Assembly: GCF_030272615.1 (NCBI RefSeq)
Contig: NC_081410.1
Span: 254,061,533-254,125,532 of the forward strand
From: Cryptomeria japonica
Taxonomy: Eukaryota; Streptophyta; Pinopsida; Cupressales; Cupressaceae
Direction of reading: 5' to 3'
Length of the DNA: 64,000 nucleotides
Below are positions 1 through 11,610 of the stretch, in pieces. Below the pieces are notes generated by a model. It was not told the origin of the DNA. It did not search any database and saw only the letters and a list, made by a program, of their open reading frames with translations. A program made the translations under genes and the position numbers. Every line of letters starts with the position of its first letter. Position 1 is the first letter of the stretch.

Positions 1-2756
1 ACTATAACAGGGCCCACTTGAAGAGGTAAAGTGATCATGCCTTTGGAAACCCTTTTTGCATCATCATAGGCTTTGATTGTGATTCGTCCTAATGTATCAA
101 CCATGTCCTCAGAAAGTCCCAATTGCTTTATTAACTTGTATGTATAGAGATTGAGTCCAGATCCACCGTCTATCAAGATACATTTAACCTTGTGTTTCTG
201 GATAAGAGATTCAATATGCAATGGTTTATTATGATCATCTTCAAAGGGAGCATCATTAGAGATGAAACAAGGTGGTGCTAGGCAGAGAGGTTTCCAATGA
301 GGGCTTGGAACTGGGAAACATTGATATTGTCGAGGAATCATGATTCGAGGAGGGCTTGTTCCAAATTTTCCTTGTGGATGGGAGAGGTCTTGAGGAGCTC
401 TAGGATGGAAATCTGTGCAGGGGTCTTCCCAAGATGATAAAGGAGATAATATTGGTGGGTGGACAACATGGGAGGGGGATTCGGTGGAGGGGGATCCCCT
501 TGGACAGTTACTCTTCCATGATGGGTGGTTACATTGCAGTCATGGGAAGTGGAAGGTACGGCACCTTGTATGACTATTTTAGTAGGGTTGGGTCTTCTTG
601 TTGTTTGTGGAGGGGCAAGACCACCTTGAACATTGACCCTAGGTTTTTTTTGAGAAGAGAGAGGGTTAGCTCCCTGGATAGTGATGGCATTGACATGGTT
701 ATTTGCAGGCTCTATACAATCCACCAAGGAGTTAAAGCTAGATATATAATTGGTGCAATCATAGTTCACAACATTAGATGATGAGGCCTTGCCTTTGTCA
801 TGCTTCAAGAAGGGTTCTTGGTACATCTTGAGTTTATCATTATTGTTACTAGGTTTTGATTTTTCTACCTCAATATCACCCTTATTAATGAGATCTTGAA
901 TATAGTTCTTCAGTTTCATATACTTTCATGTATCATGCCCATTGATATGGTGATAGTCACAATACTCATTCTCATTATACCACCTAGGTTTCGGTTGGAT
1001 AGGATAAAATGGGCAAGTTATCGAAAAGACAACTACACCAACCTCAACAAGCTTTTCAAACACAACCTCAATGGGCTCAACAAGAGGGGTATACTCCTTT
1101 GGGGCCTGATTGTTAGATTGGGGTGGTCACTCCTAGATTGAGACATTATTGGGGGGCCTTCGAGATTGACTTTGATTATTTTGGAAATTGTTGAATTGAA
1201 TGTTGGTGGTGGATTTTGGATGAGCAGCCACGGTTTGGACCCACTTTGTATCAATGACACCATCGTTGACTACGTTCTTGGTTTTAGACTAAAATTTTGG
1301 TTTATCATTGTGATAAGAGGAAGTATTATAATTTGATCTTTGATAATGCTTTAGAGTGCTATCCTCTAATAAGATATGTTAAAGAGCTAAGCCCTTATCA
1401 GTCAGCTTTCAGAAAGATTTTATACACTGAGATGTTAAGGGTTTGGATAGTTTGGGTACCAGGTTCTTTTGAAATAATTCAATTTGATGTGCTTCTAGCA
1501 TATCCCACTAGAATTTCTTGATAAGGTGTTGCCACCTTTGCAATAAGTTGGTGAAGGTTTCTCCAAGCCTCTATTTTGTGTTACAAAGGTCCATCATAGA
1601 AACATCATTAACAATGTTGTAGGAATAGTGGGCCACCATCTTTTCTGCTAAGTTTGGAAATGAGGTGATAGAACCTTGAGGTGGGGATGAGAACCATGCT
1701 AGTGTGTCTCCTATGAGACTTTTAGGGAAAATTCTTTGGAGGTACAAATCACTATAGGAGACTTCTTGACGTAAGATGTGGAATTCAAAGACGTGATCTT
1801 GGGGGTCCCTTTGGCCCTCATACTTCGTGAACTTAGGCATTTCAAACCCTAGCGGGTAAGGTGTGACTGATATTGATAGATCATAGAACAAGGACAAAAT
1901 TCCTCAAATGAATAAGTTTTTCTTTTGTTAGTCCCTTACTTCATGTTTTTGTTGATGTATTTCATGTCCTAAATTTCCTTGATTATATCATGTTGTGGGT
2001 CTTGGACATGATGGACTGTGTTTGTCTTGGATATCTAAAAGTCATGGAAGGTATACCACCACCACTAGTATATTGGTAGGATGAAGAAGCAGGAATATGA
2101 GATGTGATGACTGGTGTGATGGGGACTTGAGAGGTGTTGATTGGTCATGACCCGTGGATTGTTATGGCATGAGGAAGAGAAGTATTGATGAAGTTAGCGA
2201 TATTGTTGAGAAGAATAGAGGATTGAGGGATAGAGACATGTGGGCAAGTAGAAGAGGATGGCATAGAAGCATGTTGGAAAATAGAAATGATCAAGTTGGA
2301 TAATAGTATAGATGCCAAAAAGGAAGAAGGTTGGATGGAAACCATGGGGATGGATACCATGGGTGCCATAGATTGAGGTTGAATGACAGGAGAATTAATG
2401 TAAGTAGGAGCAAATTCTCCTTGTGGTTGTTGATCGAGAATGGATCTATCAAAATTAGGGGGAAGGTGAGCTCCATTTTCAACAAGGGTCTTTAGGAGAC
2501 CACTAGGATTGTGTCGGATGAATTTCTCCATCATTCCTTGATTGTATGAATCCTCTAGGAATGTTCATACTTTCAGGAAGAGGTCATCTTGATCAACCAT
2601 GTTAGGGTCCACTTGTGGTTGGGGATCTTGAATGATGGGTTCTACATTTTGTCCTTGTGTGGGATCTTGTGTAAGATCTTGATATAGGACACTAATGTAT
2701 GGCATGCCATATTGTTGTTCAGACATCTTCTTCTTTTGAGATCGAGTTGTGACCAT
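1..2756 (-). pseudogene. gypsy gag and start of aspartic protease
   Basis: The N-terminal piece (2565-2756, starting MVTTRSQKKK) is followed by a Pro/Ser-rich stretch (2145-2534). The gag core is at 1571-1897, with the family pattern PKFTKYEGQRDPQDH and, about 40 residues on, IGDTLAWFSS. A decayed linker follows, including VPKLSKPL near 1450. Near 925-985 a zinc-knuckle-like CDYHHINGHDT is followed by an in-frame stop where the last cysteine is expected. After it comes KLKNYIQDLI and the gag-PR linker (338-919). At the left edge the minus strand reads ILIDGGSGLN (about 150-180), the D-G-x-S-x-N active-site region of a gypsy protease. Gag packages element RNA and the protease cleaves the polyprotein. 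The scattered stops indicate a dead copy. Confidence 0.8.
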
Positions 2757-5535
2757 ACAAGAATAATCTAAGGGAAGATTAATTGGAAGAAAAGCTTGAT
2801 GAAAGGGCTGAGCGATTTTTTTTGGATTTTGATTTGATTTTGTTGAAGCTAGACTAGATGATTGATTGGGTCCTTAGATTAGGACAAATTTTGATTAAGA
2901 TTGCATCTTATTCCTTGGATGAGGATTTTAGGTGGGGGATGTTGATGATGAAAACCACAAACAAGGTGACAACCAAGTTGGGTGAGATTTAGACCTTAGG
3001 ATAAAGATCAAAGTCTCATTCTACTAAGGATTGACTAATGGTCCCAATCAAAACAAAGATGTGGGATTGGTTTCTTGATTGACCCAAAAGATGAGGCAAG
3101 GGTACTTGGGAGAGATTCTTTCCCAAGCACAAAAGCCAAATGATTAATCGATTTAAGATGAGGTCTAAATAAAACTTCACAAGGTATAGAACCTTAGAGT
3201 GAGGTTGATTTGATTTGGATGATTGATTGAAGGATGATTGATTTGAAGGATTGGTTTAATTAAGGTTTGATTATGTAGTTGATTGATGTGCTAAGTCCTT
3301 GGAAAATGTTGATGATGAAAGATCAAAGAAGGATAATAGTGATGACAAGAAGAAATTGATGACTAGATTATCCTTAGGATGGAAATGACTCAATAAGTGA
3401 TAGGTTCGGATTGAAAATTGTACAAAGGGATACAAACACCTTAATTTTGATGATAGTTGGTATTGAAAGACAGAACTCATCCTTGGTGTATGGCACGAAC
3501 TCTTAGTTCATCACTAGCATAAAACTTGTTGCTATGACCATGAGTATAATTGTGATATCGGTGCAAAAAGGTCCTATGTTTGAGCAAGAGTTTGCGGTTG
3601 GTATAACAAAACTTTCGACGTCTAATGAGTTGGGCTTGGGTAAGCTTATTCTTCTTGATTTGACGATGATAGACTTCTTGGGATGCTTGTACAACTTAGG
3701 CTTATGGAACATGAGGTAGAAATGAGGTGGACTAGATTTAGGCCTTGTTTATGCAAGTGTGGAATTGGGATTCGAACTGTTTGTCAAATGTGGAAAGTGG
3801 GGAGGTTGTTTGTCAATCTACTCTTGGCAAGAAAACATTAAGCATAGAAAACACATTGGCCAAGTGTAACACTCAGTGTCGAGTGTGCAAGTGATGTGGG
3901 GCCTAGATTAGCCCAAATTGATTTTACGGGTATAGCACAAATGAAGACACTTGAAGACAACACAAATTAGGCTAGAAAGTGGAAACCACTTGATAGGCCC
4001 ATTGCATAAGCAATACCTCACTCAAGCAGACAAATAGAGATTTTGGTAGCACTGGCTCCCCTCCACGACACTCAATTCTTGGACATACCATAGTCTCTTA
4101 CCCCAAAGATCCAAGGATCTATTATGTGGAGAATTTATGTCTCATACTGAGTGGATACATGAGGAGTAACTTTGGGGTACGATCTATATCCCCTGCACTA
4201 TCAAATGTAGGATTTTGGCTACTAAAACTGGTGTCTAGTGAAATTTCCAAGGCATCACAAATCTAACAATGGATTCTCAAAGCAAGCCACTTAAGGCTCT
4301 AACTAAGCTTATCGGTGTAGGGAAGACCCCCACATATGTTGAATTCACTCAACACTCCAGCTGCCCGACCAACTTATTTATATAGCAGCTTAGAAAACTC
4401 ATTCGAGATCATGCTAGAAGATTTGATGTCCTTGATGTGTCCCATTTCAAGATACTATTGTGGGGTGATGAAATCCCCAATCAAGAAATACCCCTCAGTA
4501 CTAAAATAAAAATAGTGTCGTTGATCACTCGTTCTCTTACACCTAAGATCTGTGAAGGCGAGGGGAGAGGATAGTAGAGTGCAATGGTGGGTCCACTCAA
4601 CAGAAAGTGTGCAAGTGCACAAAACACAAAAGACAATGGTTTATTTTAGTCCCACGTGAATAAGATTTTCTATTATAGAAAGCATAAAATGAAACTAAAC
4701 TAGTGGAAAAATGATTCTTTGGCATGTGTGCTACAAGAAAACAGGATAAGTAGTTTGATTTTGACCTTGGACAAATGAAAAAAGTACCTGCAAAACTGAA
4801 AAATTGATAAGTAACAAAAACTCCTAAGGATATAGCGTAGGCACTAATCAATGAGTGGATGTGTTGTAGCGCCTATGCAAGCACTAAAGTAGGTCTGCAA
4901 CCCTAGAACAGTGAAGGATGGGAAAAATGTTTTTTTTTTTTTTTGAGAACTTGAATAATTTATACTTGAGCGGACGCGTTGAAGCTAAAACACAGGTGTT
5001 GATGCATGTGCGCATGCACCGAAAGACAGAAACCTGACACTAATAATTAGCCGAATTTTAAAATTTTGAAATTTAAAAACCAGCGGGCTTTCCGGTTCAA
5101 CGCAGTCATTGAACTGCCTATAAGCCCAAAAATTCTAACTAATTGCCTAAATTGAAGATAACATAATGAAAAATCCTATTCTATTATTGTTTTTCACTCT
5201 TTTTTAAGTATATTTATATGTTTTTGTGATTTTTTAGTTAGTAGAAAGAAAAAATTAAAAATCTAGCTCTAGAAATGAGTGTCAAAAGACACTATGGTGC
5301 ACGCGCTGATGCAGGGGGTAGTTGTGTTGATCCACAAAACCTACAAAAATGACGATTAAAAAATTTTCAAAGTTTAAATGGAGGCATTGATCCGCGTCGG
5401 TCACGTTGAAGCAGTGGGGTGAACGCGCTGAAGTACAGGCAGACACTCTGATGAGACAAACTACGAACTAAAAACACTTAAATCCATAAAAAAGTTTAGA
5501 AAAATGGGATGTGGGTCCCACCGAGCGTGCCAAAA
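2757..5535 (-). other. untranslated leader of gypsy A
   Basis: There is no coding region here. The stretch lies between the PBS-like site and the gag start of the minus-strand gypsy element. It has a poly-T run at about 4930-4943. The 4950-5440 part repeats a short motif of the type ACGCGYTGA (near 4972, 5300 and 5424). A leader this long is unusual for a compact gypsy element, so it may contain unrecognised insertions. Confidence 0.45.
5513..5532 (-). promoter_or_regulatory. primer-binding-site-like sequence of gypsy A
   Basis: On the minus strand TGGCACGCTCGGTGGGAC directly follows the end of the LTR (…TTCA then two or three T). It has the TGG start complementary to a tRNA 3' CCA end. I could not assign the tRNA. 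Confidence 0.55.
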
Positions 5536-6830
5536 TGAACCAAGGGAAAACAATGTGATGATAAAAAGGTTATATTAAACCAAAATAAAACATGAAACTC
5601 AATCAAATGTACAAAAAACCTTTATACATTCACAATGTGATCTCTTGCTCCTCTGATTGAGCCTTCGATGAAGTGAAGAATGCACCCCTTCTCCACTTGA
5701 TTGGATTGGATCTTTGATAGGATGTGGATTTCTCTCCAATGTTTCCCAACACTAATGGATATGGGGGGATGAATGGATTCTCAAGTGATGGATGAGATGA
5801 CTAAGTAATTGTTGATGCAAAATTGAATATAATGGTGATGCTTTAGATGACTTCTAAGCTCAAACTAATAGCATGAGATTATGAAGATTGGAGATGGATA
5901 ATGAAGGGGAGGAGACCTCAATTTATAGATTTGAGGGAGGATGAATGAACGGTTGAGATTGAAGATGAATCAAGGGTGGAGATTGAAGGAAAGGGGATCA
6001 CATGGATTGAGAGGACATGAGGTGACAAGTGTGGAGACCAAGAGATTTTCCATAAAGGCATTTATTTTCTCCACACTCCACAATGTACATGGGGAAGAGA
6101 TCCCCAAGTACATAGGGAAGACAAAAAGGAATTAAAAATTCCTTAGGGAATGAAGAGGGAATTAAAAATTCTTAAAATATTGGATGCATGGGAGGATGAG
6201 ACAAGAAAAGTAATTTAAAATTCCTTGGGAAGGTGAAAGACATAGGAGAATGTGAGATTTTGAAATCCTTGAAATGACCCAATTGGGTGCATTTAAGGTG
6301 GAAGGTGAGGAGGGGACAAGTGGATTTATCCATTTATGGCTATGAGTTGACTTGGTGGCTAATCATGGGGATTAGCCACTAGAAAATGATTAAGAAGGAT
6401 GATTACGTGAGATAATGAGGGATTAGAAGACAAGTGGGATTTGTAGGAGGAATTGAAAAGAGGAGAGAGAATGAGGGGGAATTTAAAATTGGAGAATAAT
6501 GTTAAGCATGATTATGAGAGATTCTAGAAGAATTAATTAGGCTAATGAGAGTTTAGAAAAGTGATTTGTAGGAATCACTTGATTTAGTTGATTAATGTAG
6601 ATTAATTAACTAAAGGGGATTTTAGAAGAAATAAATAATTAGATAACTTTAGAAGAATGGGGAATAATTGATTTATTAAATAAATCAATTATCTAGACTA
6701 TAGTGACAAGATTAAATTAAATTAAATCCTATTAATGTTGCAGATCCAATCTAAGAAATCCAAGTGTTTTGTATAACTAGTGTGTTACGTGCACCTACAT
6801 AACCTTCATGTTATGCACACTATATTGGAA
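5536..6830 (-). repeat. LTR of gypsy A (5' LTR)
   Basis: The minus-strand LTR has an AT-rich U3 (about 6600-6730), a TATA box (CTATAAA on the minus strand near 5925) and an R/U5 portion, ending next to the PBS-like site at 5536. The same architecture recurs at about 10200-11280 and in the solo LTR at 31228-32366. The end near 6830 is approximate because no partner LTR is present for comparison. Confidence 0.5.
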
Positions 6831-7057
6831 ACAATAGAGGAGCCTTTTTCTTTTCGAGCTACAAATCTATTTTTGTGTTGATCGGGTCAATCGGTCAACT
6901 CACTTAAGTTTTCACTGATTGGAGGGTTTATATATGTTTGCAGGTCGGTCCCCATGTTCGTTCTCATCGGCTAGTGGTTATCCTTTTTCACTAGAGTTTG
7001 GAAGTCGGAGGAAGGCTTTTCTATTTTGCCAAAGTGTTCAGTTACATCGAAATGCAT

Positions 7058-7600
7058 CATGCAAGATAAGGCCATAAAATGTGTTCTTTGTTATCTCACG
7101 GTGGGTTTAAAGGCAATCAAATGGTCATGTGGGGTAAGCACTAAGGTAAGCAAGCATATTTCCTTTTATCCCACAAGGTTAATATGGACACAGAAGGCAC
7201 CATGCGAGATAACAAAAAGTCGAGACCAAGGATGGATACAAAATGCCCTGTGCGGGAAAAGAAAATAATGAAGAAATGGGTTCTTCTTATCCTGTGTTGA
7301 GCGTAAGCACATCAAAATGATGTTGTGGGATAAGAGGACAAAAAAGAAAATGGTCTCCCCTTATCCTGCAGGGCGAGAAAACACAACAGAACCCACGTGC
7401 GGGGTAAGAAATAAATTTAACAAGGCTTTTTCTCTTATCTCGCAGGGCATCTAAAGGATACAACAAGACCGCACGGGATAAAAGAAAAGAAGTAAGGGCT
7501 TCCCCTTATCCTACACCAAACAGAAGCATATGAAGATGATTATGCAAGATAAGATACGTAGAGAATGGACCTCCCTGTTATCTCACACGATGATTGCGAC
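7058..7600. repeat. degenerate ~72-bp tandem array with TTATCC/GGATAA boxes (array 1)
   Basis: TTATC(C/T)(T/C)GC boxes recur near 7288, 7362, 7432, 7503 and 7577, spaced 70-74 bp apart. Between them lies an inverted GCGGGATAAG-type box. Each unit is therefore an imperfect inverted pair separated by about 30 nt. The same family forms a longer array at 14040-14935. No protein is encoded. Confidence 0.75.
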
Positions 7601-7861
7601 CATTTCCATAGTCACTCAACAAATCAGATGTGAACCCTGGGTGCCACATCAACCATCAACGATTGTCAAATTTTCATAATGGCCTGATCGAATGACCATG
7701 TTTTCATGCTTGATTGAGCTTTTCAGGGGGCTATACAGAGAGATTTTGCATGTCTATCTTCATGTGAATCTCTCAGATCGACAACCATTTTTCAAACCCA
7801 CTGTAAATGTTAGCGTTAAAATCTCTTTGCACATGGTGGTTGTCAACCCAATGGTTGAGAT

Positions 7862-8234
7862 TGTTACAAGTGTGGTTGTCATTGCACCAAAAGGTCAACC
7901 TGTTAATGCCCAATACAACCACTAGACTTATAGAATCCACATGAGATGATTAAGACATGTCACAAACCTAAGCGTTGTTCTGCACAACACAAGGAGACCA
8001 AGGGCACACACCTTGCAACAATCCCCCCCAGCGCAAGTGAGGGGTTTGAACCTGTGACCAATCTCTAATACCACTTGTTACAAGTGTGGTTGTTGTTTCA
8101 CCAAAAGATCAACCTGTTAATGCCTAATACAACCACTAGACTTATAGAATCCACAGGAGGCGGTTAAGCCATGTCACAAACTTGAGTGTTGCGCTACACA
8201 ACACAAGGAGACCAAGGGCACAAACCTTGCAACA
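7862..8234 (-). mobile_element. TRIM: miniature LTR retrotransposon with 159-bp LTRs
   Basis: Two direct repeats of exactly 159 bp (7862-8020 and 8076-8234) both start TGTTACAAG and end CTTGCAACA, so the ends are short inverted repeats. The 55-bp interior contains, on the minus strand, TGGTATTAGAGA next to the right LTR (10 of 12 matches to the initiator-Met PBS) and a TGGGGGGGAT polypurine tract next to the left LTR. There is no coding capacity, as expected for terminal-repeat retrotransposons in miniature. The LTR copies differ at about 17 positions by eye (near 89% identity), so the insertion is old. The flanking pentamers GAGAT and AAGAC do not match perfectly, so the target duplication is decayed or absent. 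Confidence 0.85.
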
Positions 8235-9429
8235 AAGACAATATTTGCTTGATCGACGGTCGAATCTGATCATATTTTCATCTCAGCCACTAGAGGACTC
8301 TGCCATTACTCTAGAAATGACTTTGCAGGTAGATTTCAGATGCCACCCATGCCTCTTCAATGCAAATTGAAGACTTTTTGCATCTACAGATGCCATCCAA
8401 TGCATCTGCAAATAATTTTTTCCTTGATTTGCAGGGATTTTTTTGTAGAGGACACCTTCAAAGGGTGTTTCAATATGCCATCAAATCAATCAATCTGATC
8501 CTCCTCCCCTCTTAGATACTTTGTAACCTAACCCTGTTAGGGCTAGGGTTTCTAATTATAATTCGATCAGAGTTATACCTGAACTATAAAAGAAAATTTT
8601 GTATCCTGTTTCAGGGGTCTTCTCCTCTTTTCTCTTGCACAATTCATGTTCTTCTGCACTTGTAAATTTTGCCTTGCCTCTACATTAATAGAATTATCTT
8701 GTTTTGTCTCCTTTCAGTTCTCATAATCTGTGTAATGCTTTTACCTTGTTATCTGAATGCATTCTCTTTGTTTTCTTGAGTATAAGTGATTGTGTTGATC
8801 CCTTGTAGATGTTATCTGTGAACTGGATTAGTTCCTCATGTTGTCTTACAATTTCCAACCTTCACTCATGCTTAGGGAGATAATTAGGATAGAAATTTGG
8901 GCATACTTGACGTAGTTTCTATTGATGTTTTATGCAGCTATGGTAGGAAGATCATAGATTCAATCTAGATGCAAACCCCCTTTACCATCTTTTAGTATCC
9001 CTTCTCATTCTCCCTTTTCCCTGTCAAATCAATAGATTAGATTTATAAATTTGGGTTGGTCCAACACTCTGCATTTGGATTGGAAAGGAAGTCAACCTTC
9101 TTGGGAGATTCAACCTCACAACAACACAAGGTCCCACACTTGAGAGGTTGTTTCCATGTTTCACAAGGTTGATGATCAAGGTTTGATCATCACAAGGTGC
9201 AAACTTTTACAACAACAATGTTATTAAGTTTTATTGGACTAACTTCTAAAGTGTTGGTGTAATAGGTTCTCCCAAAGGAGTATATTTCTATTGTGTGGTA
9301 TTATTTTATCGAGGCAACCCCCTTTGTGAGTTGGTTTAATAAATTGACAATGTTTAAGTACTAGATGGTGCTTGTATACTTAATGTAGGTTTAGCATTTT
9401 GGGTCATTTTGGCATTAATCACATCACCA
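8235..9429. other. non-coding stretch with a promoter-like segment
   Basis: No open coding region is recognisable. Near 8535 a telo-box-like AGGGTTT, then CTATAAAAG (8584-8592) and a pyrimidine-rich stretch, resemble a plant promoter or an LTR U3/R boundary. A CCAACA near 9061-9066 could be an LTR end. With array 1 this may be an LTR of 1-2 kb, but no PBS or partner LTR supports it. Confidence 0.3.
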
Positions 9430-10070
9430 TTGACTCCATTTTAATTTTTGGACTGGAAACGAGATTTGTCATTGGATGAACTTGTGTTGTCTTTATTTTC
9501 TTTGTCTATCTTTATGAGTCATTTAGCTATTAGGTATTTCTCAATGGTAAGTACCTTCTCTATGATCTCATCAAAAGTGTTGGAACATTGAACTTGTAAT
9601 TTAGATACCATCTCTTTATTTGAATTTTGTATGAAGATTTAGATCAATTGTTTCTTTGGTACATGACATGGGCATTTGTCGACTAGGTTTCTCCATCATT
9701 GGAAGAAGAAGGTGAAATATTATCCATTATTTTTCTTGGCATTACATAAGTGTATCATGGAGATTTTATGTTTGATGTTATAGGAGAAGTGTGTAATTAA
9801 CTTCTCTTCCAATTCATGGAAGCTTTTAATGCCATGTTGGAGATGCGAAAACTATTTAATATCTTGCCCTCCCTAAGGTTTACAAAAAGAGGCACATAAG
9901 ATAGGTATGATTATAAGAAAACTCTAAAAAAGCTATATAAAATTATCTAATGTGTTCAAGAGGGTCCCCCTTTCCATTGTATTTGTTAAATTTTGGTATT
10001 TCAAAGTTATGGGAGAAGGGAGTCATTAGTATTGTTTTACTGAAGGGATAAGGGCGTATGTCCTCCAATG
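9430..10070 (-). pseudogene. second gypsy gag remnant (gypsy B)
   Basis: On the minus strand, in more than one frame, the gag core pattern is readable: PKFNKYNGKGDPLEHIR near 9975-10010, then HELEEKLITHFSYNIKHK near 9790-9840. It is the same family signature as the gag at 1571-1897. Several stops and at least one frameshift make it non-functional. It belongs with the LTR-like sequence just to its right. Confidence 0.6.
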
Positions 10071-10189
10071 TGTAACTTTTCTTCGTTGGTCCTATGTGTT
10101 TGAGATTTGCTATTACAGATCTTGATTTTGTTGGGCCAAATTATTTGGATGTGTGTAAGATGGTATTGTTAATGGGATTATAGGTGGAT

Positions 10190-11280
10190 ATGTGATGAGT
10201 GGACATGAAACAAATTGTGAGTAAATAAACCAAGAATGGTAAGAATCCAATCACAATCAATTCAAATCACTCAATGATGCTTAATGTAATTGAATAAAAG
10301 CCAAAGATACTAAATTCATATAATCACCTTGCTTAGCTCCATTTCTCTTCAATAACACCTTGAGGAATGGCAATATAGTTGCTCTCAAAATTTTGTGCAA
10401 AGAACTTATAATAACTTTGATCACAAAAGCATAAATATTTTTGGAGGAGAAATGAGATGAATGAAAGTTATATTTATAGATTGTACTTGATATCGATCAA
10501 TGGTTGAGATTGAGTAGATATATCAATGGATGAGAATGTTTGAGAGGATTTAGTTGGATATATGAGGAATTAACTAATTGCATGATTTGAGTGAACTTAT
10601 TAAGAGGATGAGTGTAGTAGAGTTGTTTGATCGAAGAAGTGGGAGTGACTATGAGTGGAGTAGATAGATTAAAGAGAAGACTAATTTGATTATTGAACTA
10701 GAAGTGAGTGGGAATTGAGTTATGAGGTGAAAAATGCATAAATAATTAATAAAATATTTATTTCACATGCACATGAAAAAAAAATTATTTATTTTAGAAG
10801 AAATATATTTAGAAAAGGAGAATTAAATAATTTAAAATAATTAATTTAATTTATGGAGGAATGATTAACTAATTAAATTATTAATAAATAATTCTTTAAT
10901 TAATACATAAGGGAGAATAATTGATTAATTAATTAAATAATCAAAATTATCTAGTTAATAAGGATGAAAAATGAAAAAATTAATTAAATAATTAAAAAAA
11001 ATTTAATTGAAGTAGAAATGGAGGAGATTTGAATTTAAATAATAAAAAAAATATTTAATTATTATGGAAGAAGGAAAATGACAAGAAATGATGATGGGAC
11101 GTGCAAGTCAATTTTAGGTGTCTTTAGTAGTCAAGTAGGATTAGAAGAGAGAGAAAATCCCAAATGACATGATACCCCACACTAAGAGACATGATGATGA
11201 AATGATCCTCCCTAATCACATGACATCCCTAACACCACTTATATTGAAGAAGACAAAGAACATACTAATAGATAGTTGCA
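10190..11280 (-). repeat. probable LTR of gypsy B
   Basis: On the minus strand there is an AT-rich U3 with TTAATTAA-type runs (10740-11060), a TATA box (CTATAAATATAAC) near 10470-10485 and a downstream R/U5-like segment. The layout matches the LTR of gypsy A. Both ends are approximate. No PBS could be identified next to about 10190. Confidence 0.4.
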
Positions 11281-11370
11281 AATATAAGGAAAAATGAAGG
11301 AATATAAATAATGAATATAAATAGTAGTTCCCATATTGAAACTAATGATTGAATATAGTGGAGAAGATTT

Positions 11371-11610
11371 ATGATAAATATTAAAATCCTTGTTTGGCAT
11401 AATCATAAGAGTTATCCCAAATATGTTGGAATTGGGGATGTTGAGAATTATCTAGAGAAGATGAAGAATGAAGAATCCTTTAAGGAGGTTACGATGGTAG
11501 CCCTAGATGTTACTTTGACAAGCAATAAAATAAGATGGTGGAAAACCCATAAAATAAAAAAATCCTCACATGGAGAAATAAAGAGATTCCAATTAAATGT
11601 AGATTTGTAA
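11371..11610 (+). pseudogene. possible plus-strand gag fragment
   Basis: An 80-codon open stretch reads YPKYVGIGDVENYLEKMKN, then, 20 residues on, VALDVTLTSNKIRWWKTH. The 'G-D-x-E-x-Y' followed by 'A…W-W' pattern resembles the start of a retrotransposon gag domain, but no further domain is readable downstream. The call rests on a weak pattern only. Confidence 0.3.

Larger units (their letters stand above)
1..6830 (-). mobile_element. Ty3/gypsy LTR retrotransposon, 5' part, decayed (gypsy A)
   Basis: Reading on the minus strand from right to left there is an LTR (about 6830 to 5536), a PBS-like site, a 2.8-kb leader, then gag and the start of a retroviral-type aspartic protease running off the left edge. 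RT, RNase H and integrase would lie beyond position 1. The order LTR-PBS-gag-PR is that of Ty3/gypsy elements. In-frame stops and frame changes in gag show it is not a recent copy. The outer LTR boundary near 6830 is uncertain. Confidence 0.75.

Noticed and set aside
7862-8234. Interpretation as a Cassandra-type (5S-bearing) TRIM
   Set aside because: No 5S rRNA-like promoter segment is visible in the 159-bp LTR.
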